Below, piece after piece: positions 37,085-45,399 of a stretch of DNA of 64,000 nucleotides. Position numbers and translations under genes: made by a program. Position 1 is the stretch's first letter; every line of letters starts with the position of its first letter. Below the pieces are notes generated by a model, which saw nothing but the letters and a program-made list of their open reading frames with translations, did not search any database and was not told the DNA's origin. The DNA comes from Rosistilla ulvae (GTDB taxonomy: Bacteria; Planctomycetota; Planctomycetia; Pirellulales; Pirellulaceae), in the NCBI RefSeq assembly GCF_007741475.1, contig NZ_CP036261.1, positions 3,349,798-3,413,797 of the forward strand, in the 5' to 3' direction.

Positions 37085-37981
37085 TTAAGCGGCGCGTGCA
37101 GCTTTGCGACGACGACGTCCCATCGCACAAGCTCCACCAACGCAACCCAAAAGAGTCAGCATCGAAGCGGGTTCGGGAATGGGATTAACAGCCCCCACAG
37201 CCGCACCGGATAGCGAACCAACCCCGCCTAAAGCGGGCGCTGTAGTAAACAGCGACGTACCTGGCGGTCCTGGCAATGATCCGCTTGACCCTACGAAAAG
37301 ATCGTACGATCCGGGCAAACCGCTACCGGGCATTGTTGCCGGCAAGAATGTAACAGGCTCAAAAGTTGTGGCCAATTTAGTAAAGCCAAACTCAGCATTC
37401 AATGTCGTCAACACGCCACCACCAACACCTGCTGCCAGGTCAAAAAGCCCCTCAACTTGATAATCAGTGCTATCGAAAGTAGACACAAATTCGCCGAGAG
37501 TATCCAAATTAGCTGCATCAATCGAACCAAAGTCTAACGTCGTGCTTGTCAGCAAGGCAGCAGAGGACGCTGCTATATCACCGTTAGTGAAGAGCGGAGA
37601 AAGCTGGGCGTTTGGAAGTACATCGCCAATAGAGTAGCCGGAACGGGTGGTTGCCTCCAGCAAACCAGCAACCTCCCCAGGTCCGATTCCTATAAAGTCT
37701 GCCGATACAATCAGTGCAGCATAGCTTCCAGGAGCAAGTGGATCCCCACCAATCGTTGAAAGCGAATATAGGCCAAGAAGCGTATCACCATGAACGGCTA
37801 AGCTGTTCAAAAATGGCTGGGTTGCTGGTCCATGCACGTATGTTCCCTTAACTCCCGCAAAAGTTAAGTCATCTTGAACTCCGTCATACCCACCAGGATC
37901 CACAATTGAAGGAAAAAGACTCGCAGCATTGGCGGATGTCGACGCCAGCAGTAGGGCTAGTAAAGCAAAATATTTAGTCAT
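37085..37981 (-). CDS. PEP-CTERM sorting-signal protein
   Basis: A 298-residue exported protein. The ATG at 37981 follows GAGGA by about 8 nt and opens a clean signal peptide (FALLALLLASTSANA). The C-terminus is a full PEP-CTERM tripartite signal: Pro-Glu-Pro in NPIPEPASM, a hydrophobic stretch LTLLGCVGGACAMG, and the basic tail RRRRKAARAA. An exosortase would remove this and attach or export the protein. The mature part is Gly/Ser/Thr/Ala-rich and beta-like, with no enzyme motif. No exosortase gene is in the window. The gene is visibly lower in GC than its neighbours and has its own terminator. Confidence 0.93.
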   Translation of the reverse strand: MTKYFALLALLLASTSANAASLFPSIVDPGGYDGVQDDLTFAGVKGTYVHGPATQPFLNSLAVHGDTLLGLYSLSTIGGDPLAPGSYAALIVSADFIGIGPGEVAGLLEATTRSGYSIGDVLPNAQLSPLFTNGDIAASSAALLTSTTLDFGSIDAANLDTLGEFVSTFDSTDYQVEGLFDLAAGVGGGVLTTLNAEFGFTKLATTFEPVTFLPATMPGSGLPGSYDLFVGSSGSLPGPPGTSLFTTAPALGGVGSLSGAAVGAVNPIPEPASMLTLLGCVGGACAMGRRRRKAARAA

Positions 37982-38036
37982 AAGAAGAATCCTCGTCATT
38001 TCGTTAGTAAAGAAAGTCATTCTGTTTGGTCTTGTG

Positions 38037-38408
38037 TCAAACAAGAATGAGCCGAGGTATGTCGTCTAACAGTTGCACTCTGCGAAGCTCGTCGACCCGC
38101 TCACGACGCCAGCGAATCCAACGACCGTCGTGATCCTTGACAACGTTCGTTCGACCGGCCGCCAATCCGAACAAGGGGCCGCTTGGCGTCGAACCGTCGA
38201 CCATCTGAAACCCAAAATCGATCGGCGCCTCTTCGATAACATTCGGCGCGTCGTCCGCCGCAGGAGCCATCGAAACCACGTCGGGCAAATTGGAATCCAA
38301 CCCCACATCGATCGCAGCATGCGCAGACGAACTCCCCGCTGCGCTGCAGAAGAGCGCAACAGCGATCCACAGGGTGCGGGAGACGATTCGAGTTCGAAGG
38401 AGTTCCAT
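38037..38408 (-). CDS. Small exported protein of unknown function
   Basis: 123 residues from the ATG at 38408; an ATG 12 codons upstream is possible. The N-terminus looks like a signal peptide (LWIAVALFCSAAGSSSAHAA, about 12-31). The rest is short, with FGFQMVDGSTPSGPLFGLAAG and a charged WIRWRRERVDELRRVQLLDD end. No family is recognised. Its end lies 56 nt upstream of the PEP-CTERM start, so it may be cotranscribed with it. Confidence 0.6.
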   Translation of the reverse strand: MELLRTRIVSRTLWIAVALFCSAAGSSSAHAAIDVGLDSNLPDVVSMAPAADDAPNVIEEAPIDFGFQMVDGSTPSGPLFGLAAGRTNVVKDHDGRWIRWRRERVDELRRVQLLDDIPRLILV

Positions 38409-38651
38409 ATGCCAAACATTAACCCCCAGAGGAGGTGGGTGCAATCGTTTTCATCGTTAAATTTTGCATCTGCCGGAAATTCTTCGTTGCCCGCTCGCTT
38501 GTGGCCTTTCGCTCCGCAAAAGTGCGTTCCCTCGAATCGCCCGACCGAGCGCCATCACCCGGTCCAGCCGCAGCTTGCTCTTGAAAATTTTGACGCTCAA
38601 CCTCTCTGAGAACTCTTCCTACCTAGCGCTTCATCCACATTTGCATTTTGG

Positions 38652-38726
38652 GGTAGTGGACGAGGTCACGAGTCCTTTCGCGCCATAGATTATTGGGACT
38701 CGTGACCTCCTGTCGATTACCCACAA
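38652..38726. repeat. Palindromic repeat unit, left copy
   Basis: A perfect 14-bp hairpin pairs 38662-38675 with 38696-38709 (GAGGTCACGAGTCC). The outer 21 bp at 38652-38672 is repeated exactly, inverted, at 39110-39130, and 38711-38726 is repeated exactly, inverted, at 39093-39108. A diverged copy lies at 12088-12136. Confidence 0.85.
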
Positions 38727-38774
38727 ATATCCCCAAGAGGCTGTGACTTAGTGAGTAGCCGTATTCGAGATCCG

Positions 38775-38855
38775 TGAGCGGCGAGGCGCTAGCCGCCGGT
38801 TTTTCCCTGATGAATGCATTGAGTTCCGAACCGGCGGCTAGCGTCTCGCCGCTCA
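38775..38855. repeat. 26-bp inverted repeat (stem with one mismatch)
   Basis: 38775-38800 is the inverted copy of 38830-38855 with a single mismatch; the loop is 29 nt. It contains the GGCTAGCG/CGCTAGCC core related to the palindrome at 17773-17790. Confidence 0.85.
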
Positions 38856-38896
38856 TTTGAAAAGAATCACAGCCTCGAAGGGATTGGGGCAATTAG

Positions 38897-38925
38897 CCGT
38901 AGGTAGGCGCAAACGCCACCTACGG
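38897..38925. repeat. Hairpin with 12-bp stem and one bulge
   Basis: CCGTAGGT then GGCG (38897-38904, 38906-38909) pairs with CGCC then ACCTACGG (38914-38925), one bulged A, loop 4 nt. Confidence 0.75.
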
Positions 38926-38942
38926 TTCCTAAATCCATCGCC

Positions 38943-38968
38943 TCTGTGACCGCGAAGCCGGTCACAGA
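38943..38968. repeat. Hairpin with 10-bp stem
   Basis: TCTGTGACCG (38943-38952) pairs with CGGTCACAGA (38959-38968), loop CGAAGC. Confidence 0.75.
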
Positions 38969-39092
38969 ATCATATGCAGGTGCGCTGCGACCGCCTGCGG
39001 GGGCGAAACGTCGCGACTCGCTACATTCCGGTGGTATCGCGTACGCTCAGCCACTGGCGAATGGCTGCGGGCGCCTGAGGCGTAGTTGCGAC

Positions 39093-39130
39093 TTGTGGGT
39101 AATCGACAGCTCGTGACCTCGTCCACTACC
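39093..39130. repeat. Palindromic repeat unit, right copy (inverted)
   Basis: Two exact inverted matches to the left copy: 16 bp (39093-39108 with 38711-38726) and 21 bp (39110-39130 with 38652-38672). Together the two copies bound a 479-nt segment. Confidence 0.85.
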
Positions 39131-39196
39131 ATCACGCCTAAAATCAAAGTTGGACAAACCGCTAGGTCGCACTCGCGGACCGGATTTGCGCCGCGT

Positions 39197-40084
39197 CTAT
39201 TGCCCGACCATCCCGGCCAGGATTTCGTAGGCGGCAACGGTTGTCTGGTGCACAGCGAACGCCTTCGGCACAATACCGACCGGTCCCAATGATCCCTCGC
39301 CCCGACCAAGGAAAACGATCGGCAGCGGTTCGATTGACAGTCCCGCTCGCTTTGTCAGTCTCAAAACTCTCGGCATATGACCCGCATTGGTGATCATCCC
39401 CCAACGCTGCTCTTCATCGGTTGCATCAAACCGTGTTGTCAGAAGCGCAATCTCTTCCCGGGTGTTGTTTCCCTCAAGAGACTCGATCGACGCAGCTGGC
39501 ACGCCGATCGATTCAAGGAGGATCCGAGCTTGTTGCGCATGCGATATTTCCCCGTCGGAGAATGCTGGGTTACCGCCGGTTACAAGAATCCGCGATGTGC
39601 GGCCACTGTGATACATTTGAGCGGCCAAGATCAGGCGCTGACCGTCCCACAATAGCTCCGGCTGCCCACTGAGCCCCATCTTTGTGCTTCCCCCCAGCAA
39701 AACGACCGTGTCAAACGACTGATCTGCGGAGTGCTTAAACGGCAACACGGGGCGTTCCAGCAAGTAGTTCATCCGCGCCGCCACCCAGCTGTTTCCCGCA
39801 ACCCCCAATAGCACGACAAACGCCAAATAGTGCCAGGCAAGCCGGTCTTGTCGCCGCCAAAAGGCAACCAGACAGCCGGCGATGGCGAGATTCCAGATCA
39901 GCCCCACCGGCATGACAAAATGGGTGAGGATTTTTTCCACGGCCTGCCAACCTTGTTGGAACCATCCCCAACCGGGCAACCCGAGCCAGAGTCCACCCGC
40001 GACCAGCAGGACCCACCAACGGCGCCGTATGAAAATTGAAGTTTTGGATTGTTCGTTCACGGCAGCGAGTGTCTCCAAATTCAT
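39197..40084 (-). CDS. DUF218/YdcF-family membrane protein
   Basis: 295 residues from the ATG at 40084, which avoids overlap with the upstream glycosyltransferase; an ATG at 40123 is possible. Three likely membrane helices lie in the first 110 residues. They are followed by a DUF218 domain (about 125-280): TVVLLGGSTKMG, ILVTGGNPAFSDGEISHAQ, IESLEGNNTREE and MITNAGHMPRVLRL are typical spacing for SanA/YdcF/ElyC proteins. These take part in envelope or polysaccharide metabolism; ElyC affects lipid-carrier use in peptidoglycan synthesis. It lies directly after the GT4 gene on the minus strand and is likely in the EPS operon. Confidence 0.87.
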   Translation of the reverse strand: MNLETLAAVNEQSKTSIFIRRRWWVLLVAGGLWLGLPGWGWFQQGWQAVEKILTHFVMPVGLIWNLAIAGCLVAFWRRQDRLAWHYLAFVVLLGVAGNSWVAARMNYLLERPVLPFKHSADQSFDTVVLLGGSTKMGLSGQPELLWDGQRLILAAQMYHSGRTSRILVTGGNPAFSDGEISHAQQARILLESIGVPAASIESLEGNNTREEIALLTTRFDATDEEQRWGMITNAGHMPRVLRLTKRAGLSIEPLPIVFLGRGEGSLGPVGIVPKAFAVHQTTVAAYEILAGMVGQ

Positions 40085-40091
40085 AGCAAAG

Positions 40092-41351
40092 TTAAACTGA
40101 GACCGGTTGCTGCAGGCCATCATAAACGGCCGCCATCATTTGCATCCGTTTTGCAAAACAAAAACGTTGTTCCACCGTCGCGCGAGCCGCTTGCCCCAGT
40201 TGCAGCCGCAACTCGGGCTGGCACAGCAACTCGCCGATCGCCGCCGATAACTTTTCACGATCGCCACAATCGACCAGACGGCCGTTGGTCTGGCCATCGA
40301 TAAGCCGAGGGACACCGGCGACACGCGTGGAAACGACCGGCACTTCGTACGCCATCGCTTCTAACAAAACGTTTGGCAATCCCTCCCGTAGACTACTGAG
40401 CGCGTAGATGTCCATCGCTTGGTAGTGCATGGCGGGGTCGGCGACAAATCCAGCCAAATGGATCCTATCCCCCAGCTCCAGGTCGGCGATCTGTTGTTCC
40501 AGCTCGCCCCGCGCCGGCCCCTCCCCCACGATGCTCAAGCCGACATCGATTCCAGCGCGGATCTGCTGGGCGACCGCATCGATCAACAGATGGAAACCTT
40601 TTTCGGGCGACAATCGCCCCACCGCTCCGACCAGCAATCGGGACTCAGGCCAGCCGAGTTCCCCCTTGGCCTGGGCTATCGATTGGCTGCGCCGCGTTTG
40701 CATTAGATCGATTGCATTGTCGACAAGCATCAACGACTTCGACTTCACTCCCATCCCCTGGCACGTCTCCAACAGGTCGGTGGAAACGCAGATCACCGCC
40801 TCGCAGCGTCGCAGAGACCAGCGATCGATCGCGTAATAAAGGGGCGTCTTCCATGTCTTGAGCACCCATCCGTGGACTGTCGAGACGATCCGCATTCGAT
40901 GGGTTCTGCGCAACCAGATCCCAACGAGATTGCTTTTGTAGTCGTGGCCGTGCCAAATCAACGGCCTGTTGCCGACCAAGGAGAGCAGCCCCTTGGCGCG
41001 TCGCAAGATACCGCGATCGGTAGGTCCAAAATCATCGATCGCCACCAGCGGCGCATCCGCCTCTTGGGCTCGCGCTTCGATCGATTCAAACCCGCTATCG
41101 GCGGGATCACGGAAGTAGACGCACAAGCAGTCGTACCCCAGATCGTTCAGGAAGCGAGGCGAATGGAGGATCGTCTTCTCCGGACCACCTCCGGTACCAT
41201 TGACGACCCGCGTATGCAGCACCAACGGCCACGAACCGGGCGTCGCGATCAACGCAGCGGCGCGAGAATTCAACGACACGCCCGCTGGCAGTTGCAAATC
41301 GGTCGGCAGGGTATCGTTGGTCACTGGGAAAACATTCAAGTCAATCGACAC
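40092..41351 (-). CDS. Glycosyltransferase, GT4 family
   Basis: A 419-residue GT-B fold enzyme. The N-terminal domain starts after about 40 residues (LVLHTRVVNGTGGGPEKTI). The C-terminal GT4 domain has LVGAVGRLSPEKGFHLLIDAV and the catalytic E-x7-E region SSLREGLPNVLLEAMAYEVPVVS. It transfers a sugar from a nucleotide donor to a lipid-linked EPS intermediate; the sugar cannot be told. The gap to the VanZ-like gene upstream is 23 nt. No membrane helix is seen, so it is cytoplasmic or peripheral. Confidence 0.93.
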   Translation of the reverse strand: MSIDLNVFPVTNDTLPTDLQLPAGVSLNSRAAALIATPGSWPLVLHTRVVNGTGGGPEKTILHSPRFLNDLGYDCLCVYFRDPADSGFESIEARAQEADAPLVAIDDFGPTDRGILRRAKGLLSLVGNRPLIWHGHDYKSNLVGIWLRRTHRMRIVSTVHGWVLKTWKTPLYYAIDRWSLRRCEAVICVSTDLLETCQGMGVKSKSLMLVDNAIDLMQTRRSQSIAQAKGELGWPESRLLVGAVGRLSPEKGFHLLIDAVAQQIRAGIDVGLSIVGEGPARGELEQQIADLELGDRIHLAGFVADPAMHYQAMDIYALSSLREGLPNVLLEAMAYEVPVVSTRVAGVPRLIDGQTNGRLVDCGDREKLSAAIGELLCQPELRLQLGQAARATVEQRFCFAKRMQMMAAVYDGLQQPVSV

Positions 41352-41374
41352 GGAAAATAGTATCGTCGCGCCGA

Positions 41375-42814
41375 CTACTGATAAAGTCTAGAATAAGAGC
41401 CGTTACTGGATGGATCGGGTGTCAAACCCCAGGTCACTATCGATCGATAGAAGCCCCATCCGCAGAAGGCGCCCACGGCATAGATCAATACATCCGCGGC
41501 GTCGCCGTAAAACGGTACCAGGTAGATTTGCGAGATTTCGATGGCAACCCCGGCCCCAACGACAATCGCAAGCGACACGCAACAGGAAGCAAGTCGGGGA
41601 GGTGAAACGCGCTGACCTGGTCGCGAGAACGCGTTGCACAACGCCCCCCCCAATATACTAAACGCGATCAATTTGCCCATCAGATTTGAACCTGCCATAA
41701 ACTCGCTTGTGTAATAATATTTTACGAATGGCGGCGTCCAAAATTGGGACCACGCGTAGGCGACTTCCGCATCGCTGGCGATCCGTTCGTAGCGGCCAAG
41801 AAATGCCATCACAACGGCCGCTAATGCGGTAACAACGGCAGCCACACGCACGGCCAGCCGGTCATTGAAACGCGCGATCGGTTCCAATTGCAGCCCGACA
41901 ACCATCCCCAACAGACCTCCACCCCAACCGCACAACGCGTCTGCAAAGGTTGTAAAACGTGTGAAGATGGGAGCCTGCAACAGTTCGATCAGGATCGGAA
42001 CTCCTATCAACAGCGCTAAGCCACGTTGTCGCCAGCCCGACACGACCAACAACAAACCGACAGGTAACATGCGAGCCGCGGAGAGTACTAGGCTTAGCGC
42101 GAGATGCAATGTGCCTCGCTGCAGATCGATCGAAACCAAATTCAGTTCCGGAACCCAAGCAAAACGGCCTGCCTGCCACTTTGCTTGCCATTCGTTCCCC
42201 GAAAACATGATGTCCAAAGGCAACACCGAATACGCGATCAACAGAGATAGATACATCAGCAACAACCAACCCGTGATCCGTCGCGATGAAGGACCGTCCC
42301 AGGTCAGTCGACGGACTTGCCGCCATGCGGCGACAGCCGGGCGTCCAACAAACATCCAGGCCAGTGGACCGATCGTGGCCCCGATACAGCCGGCTGCGAT
42401 ATCGTTTTGGGAAACGGTCCGCCGTGGATACCACAGTTGCAGGAATTCGATCGCCACGACGAGCGCATTGCCAAAAACGATGATCGCCAACAGCGCCAAC
42501 GCATACCGGCCCGTCGTGCGGGAATCGCGATCGGCAGCTCCAGCCAGCAGGAAACCGAACGGAAATGCCACCAAACCGTTGGCGACCCAATCCGCCCTTC
42601 GGTAGACACCCAGGTTCAACCAAGGGATTTCCGGGAACCGTTTGATCGCCTCGGCAAACGAAAGGGGCTGGAATTCCAGCGGGACAATCGACGCGTAGAT
42701 CAATCCCAAAACAGCAAACATCCCGCCCCAGCCGAGCCAACAGCGGAGTCGATGAACAGCGACGGGTGCTGGTGAAAGCATGTTGGTCTGGCGGTCGCTT
42801 GTGCTGGTAGCCAA
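41375..42814 (-). CDS. VanZ-like membrane protein
   Basis: A 479-residue polytopic protein with about ten to twelve helices, built as two VanZ-type halves (ADWVANGLVAFPFGFLLAGA, ALVVAIEFLQLWYPRRTVSQNDIAAGCIGATIG, then LALLIGVPILIELLQAPIFTRFTTFADALCGWGGGLLG). The Glu-hydrophobic-Gln and Asp residues within helices are typical of VanZ. VanZ proteins are frequent in exosortase-linked EPS loci, but the biochemical role is unsettled. It lies 6 nt downstream of the HprK/nucleotidyltransferase fusion gene. Confidence 0.88.
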   Translation of the reverse strand: MATSTSDRQTNMLSPAPVAVHRLRCWLGWGGMFAVLGLIYASIVPLEFQPLSFAEAIKRFPEIPWLNLGVYRRADWVANGLVAFPFGFLLAGAADRDSRTTGRYALALLAIIVFGNALVVAIEFLQLWYPRRTVSQNDIAAGCIGATIGPLAWMFVGRPAVAAWRQVRRLTWDGPSSRRITGWLLLMYLSLLIAYSVLPLDIMFSGNEWQAKWQAGRFAWVPELNLVSIDLQRGTLHLALSLVLSAARMLPVGLLLVVSGWRQRGLALLIGVPILIELLQAPIFTRFTTFADALCGWGGGLLGMVVGLQLEPIARFNDRLAVRVAAVVTALAAVVMAFLGRYERIASDAEVAYAWSQFWTPPFVKYYYTSEFMAGSNLMGKLIAFSILGGALCNAFSRPGQRVSPPRLASCCVSLAIVVGAGVAIEISQIYLVPFYGDAADVLIYAVGAFCGWGFYRSIVTWGLTPDPSSNGSYSRLYQ

Positions 42815-42820
42815 GGTGGA

Positions 42821-45001
42821 TCAAACGTCTTTGGTAAATTGGATGCGTTTTGTCCAAGTCAAAGGATCCAACCAGGTTTGGAAGCGAGGCAACGGGTAGT
42901 GCTCCATCTTCCACATCGCGAACCGGCGGCCCCTGGAACGCAATGTGGGTCCGTCGGGTACGGCGGCTCGCCGCATGTCTTTGTATAATCGCCGGCGCCG
43001 CATCCTCTCTGGTCTTTCCTGTAGCAACAGCTGACAGACGTGCTGGGGCCGACCACGTCCGACTAGGTCAGCGACCAAAAGCAATATCGTCGCCACAGCG
43101 CGACCAATGCCAAGCTGGGTGGTTCGCTTTGCGAAAATGTCCCAATCGAACGGCGTCGCGGAGTTCCCGTGCGGATTTCCTGGTCCACCTTCGATCAAGC
43201 AATAGATGTCCCATAGATCCCGATAAGCGCGTCGGTAATCGCCGATGTGAGCAATATTGATGATCGCATGCAGTGTTCGATCGATCGGATCGAGCATCCG
43301 AAATGGACTTCCAGCGATCGGGACCGAGCGTTCGATGAATTCGTCCGCACAAAAACTGTTTGGGTCAGCGCGGGGCAACAAACGGAAGTGAACGTCGAGT
43401 TCTAATCGTCGATAGGGATGGTGCAGTGGTGGCGTTTCGTGAAGCCAGCGTCGATAGTACCGAGCATCCGCGTCGGATATCTTTTCGTCCGATTGATATC
43501 CCGCATCGACCAAAGCACGCTCGACGCAAGCAACCGATTCCTCGGGAACCAGCAGGTCGAGATCGTTGGTGTTTCGTCCCCGTGCCCACGGAAGATCGGC
43601 GGCGATATAGGCAGCTCCCTTCAACAAGACGACCCGGTCACAAACCGCAAGTAGAAATTGCCGCAGATGAAGCAATTCGAATTCGACCGTCTTGCGAATC
43701 AATTCCTCTCGCTGATTCACTCGCAGCAAAACGTGTTGAACCACCTCAGGTAAAGAGAAAAGTTCAGGATCGGAGAGCCGCCGGGCAATCCGAGGCAACA
43801 ACTCGGTGTGATTGGCGATTAATATCAAATGATTCCATTGCTTAAGTGTCAGCTCTGCAAGTAAATCCGGCGTATGTAGAGCTTCGACCAACAATTGCAA
43901 ACCATCGGCCACTCCGCCAACATCGCGAATCGCCGGACCGTGTGGAGGACTCGCCGATCGATGCAACTTTGGAACGCTTTGCGACGGCGTTTCACGCGTC
44001 TGCGGCTTGCGAATATTAGATGATGCTGGCCCTTTCCGCGGTGCAGCACGACCCGTTGAAGACTCGGTCAAGCCCAAGGATGGAATGTCATCGAATAGAG
44101 AGTTGTCACGCAGGAATTTTTCTGCATCGGCGGCGTCGTCGTAGACCAAATCGTAAGCGGGCAAGTGCTTGGCAAGTTCAACAGCAAATTCAAACCCTCG
44201 CTTCCCGAGCAAGCGGAAGTTCAATCCATGTTGCAATAGCCTGGAAAACAACGTCCCCCGTTCAACGCGACTCAGTTGCAGTTCGACATTTGGAGAACGG
44301 TGTGGAAAGACGATCGCGACGGGCGCAAAACGTTGACCCGAGAGCTTCCGCGTCTCCTCGGTGGGCAATAGATGGGCGACCCGCACTGGTGGATCGAGAA
44401 TCCTTCCCGAGGGACCAAAGACGGCCCTTTCTCCATAACGCTGGGACATCATCTCCAATGAATGCCCCTTCAATATCGTCGGGCGACCGAGGCCGGTTAT
44501 TCGAAAGTCAGCGAGATCGAACAGCGAGATCTCGTCGCTCAACAGGCCCCAGCCCGACATCATTAGCGTCGACGCCAGCGTACTTTTCCCCGCTCCCGAT
44601 TGCCCCGGAAAAACGATCGCGCCGCCGTTTCCACCGGGACGCACCGCTGCAGCTGCATGTACCGCCAATGCATCATCCGCACCGCGAAATATGCAGTGGC
44701 TGAATATCCACTCGATCGCACCGACGGTCAGCCGCGCTGGCCATTGGTGCCAAACTTTACCATTGACCGTTGATATCACCCCTCGTTTTCCACGAACGAT
44801 TGTCGGATCGTGTCGCACTTGGAACGTTGAGAAATCGGCCGGATCCCTCAGCGGATGGTGGGGATACAACCGGTGCACGCCAACGGCAATTTCAGCAATG
44901 GGAGACTGCAATCGAAACTCATAGAGCCCCAGGGTCAATCCGATCCCGTTGCCTCTCAATCGCCGCCGGACTTCACGAAGCGTCGCCTCACCAATGCTCA
45001 A
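42821..45001 (-). CDS. HprK-related kinase A fused to nucleotidyltransferase
   Basis: 726 residues in two parts. Residues about 1-300 are an HprK-related P-loop kinase: Walker A at 133-141 (GQSGAGKST), followed by WGLLSDEISLFDL with D156/E157; this is the HPr-rel-A type (TIGR04352) rather than true HPr kinase. A Ser/Pro-rich linker (about 305-360) follows. Residues about 365-720 match the NTP_transf_5-type family PF14907 (LLKGAAYIAADL, NTNDLDLLVPEE, and ELDVHFRLLP). Both parts are usually separate genes. It overlaps the PqqD-like gene by 4 nt (ATGA). Kinase and nucleotidyltransferase next to a PqqD-like carrier suggest peptide modification by phosphorylation and nucleotidylation; the substrate is not shown. 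Confidence 0.9.
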   Translation of the reverse strand: MSIGEATLREVRRRLRGNGIGLTLGLYEFRLQSPIAEIAVGVHRLYPHHPLRDPADFSTFQVRHDPTIVRGKRGVISTVNGKVWHQWPARLTVGAIEWIFSHCIFRGADDALAVHAAAAVRPGGNGGAIVFPGQSGAGKSTLASTLMMSGWGLLSDEISLFDLADFRITGLGRPTILKGHSLEMMSQRYGERAVFGPSGRILDPPVRVAHLLPTEETRKLSGQRFAPVAIVFPHRSPNVELQLSRVERGTLFSRLLQHGLNFRLLGKRGFEFAVELAKHLPAYDLVYDDAADAEKFLRDNSLFDDIPSLGLTESSTGRAAPRKGPASSNIRKPQTRETPSQSVPKLHRSASPPHGPAIRDVGGVADGLQLLVEALHTPDLLAELTLKQWNHLILIANHTELLPRIARRLSDPELFSLPEVVQHVLLRVNQREELIRKTVEFELLHLRQFLLAVCDRVVLLKGAAYIAADLPWARGRNTNDLDLLVPEESVACVERALVDAGYQSDEKISDADARYYRRWLHETPPLHHPYRRLELDVHFRLLPRADPNSFCADEFIERSVPIAGSPFRMLDPIDRTLHAIINIAHIGDYRRAYRDLWDIYCLIEGGPGNPHGNSATPFDWDIFAKRTTQLGIGRAVATILLLVADLVGRGRPQHVCQLLLQERPERMRRRRLYKDMRRAAVPDGPTLRSRGRRFAMWKMEHYPLPRFQTWLDPLTWTKRIQFTKDV

Positions 45002-45399
45002 TTTGTCACTTCCACATAAACAATTCCGATTTCCGCCATCTGGCCCAACGACAACTCCACATACTGCGACAGCTGATGGTCAATCGGCAGGTCGAGCGCC
45101 ACAGATACTTCGCCGACCAACGTTTGCTGGTTGGCAGCGGAAGAGGGGACCCTGTTCAGAATACGAAGGATTTCGGCATCGATGGCGTTGAGCAAGAAGG
45201 CATCCGCAAAACGCGGATTATAAACGGCAAATTCATGCTCCGAGAGTGCTTCAACGACCAAGTCGTCGACCAGAATTCGCCAGCGAAAGGACGCTGTCGA
45301 TGACTTTAAGTCCAACGGTGGACCCTGTGAAGCTTCCTGTTCGGAGAGCATCAGTGGTTTTGAATGTTGAAGAAGCTGAGAAACGGATCGACTAGTCAT
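44998..45399 (-). CDS. HPr-rel-A system PqqD-like peptide chaperone
   Basis: 133 residues. The core (about 40-125) follows the PqqD/RRE pattern: FRWRILVDDLVVEALSEHEFAVYNP, then AFLLNAIDAEILRIL and the helix SQYVELSLGQMAEIGIVYV. PqqD-type domains bind leader peptides in PQQ and other RiPP pathways. The match is to the PqqD-like family that accompanies HprK-related kinase A in EPS loci (TIGR04353). It overlaps the kinase gene downstream by 4 nt and the short peptide gene upstream by 8 nt. An N-terminal 35-residue Ser/Gln-rich extension precedes the core. Confidence 0.88.
   Translation of the reverse strand: MTSRSVSQLLQHSKPLMLSEQEASQGPPLDLKSSTASFRWRILVDDLVVEALSEHEFAVYNPRFADAFLLNAIDAEILRILNRVPSSAANQQTLVGEVSVALDLPIDHQLSQYVELSLGQMAEIGIVYVEVTN

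Larger units (their letters stand above)
38409..39196. other. 788-nt gene-free region packed with hairpins
   Basis: No gene is supported. It holds at least five strong inverted repeats (38662-38709, 38652-38672 with 39110-39130, 38775-38855, 38897-38925, 38943-38968). It lies between the DUF218 gene and the small exported protein. Confidence 0.7.
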
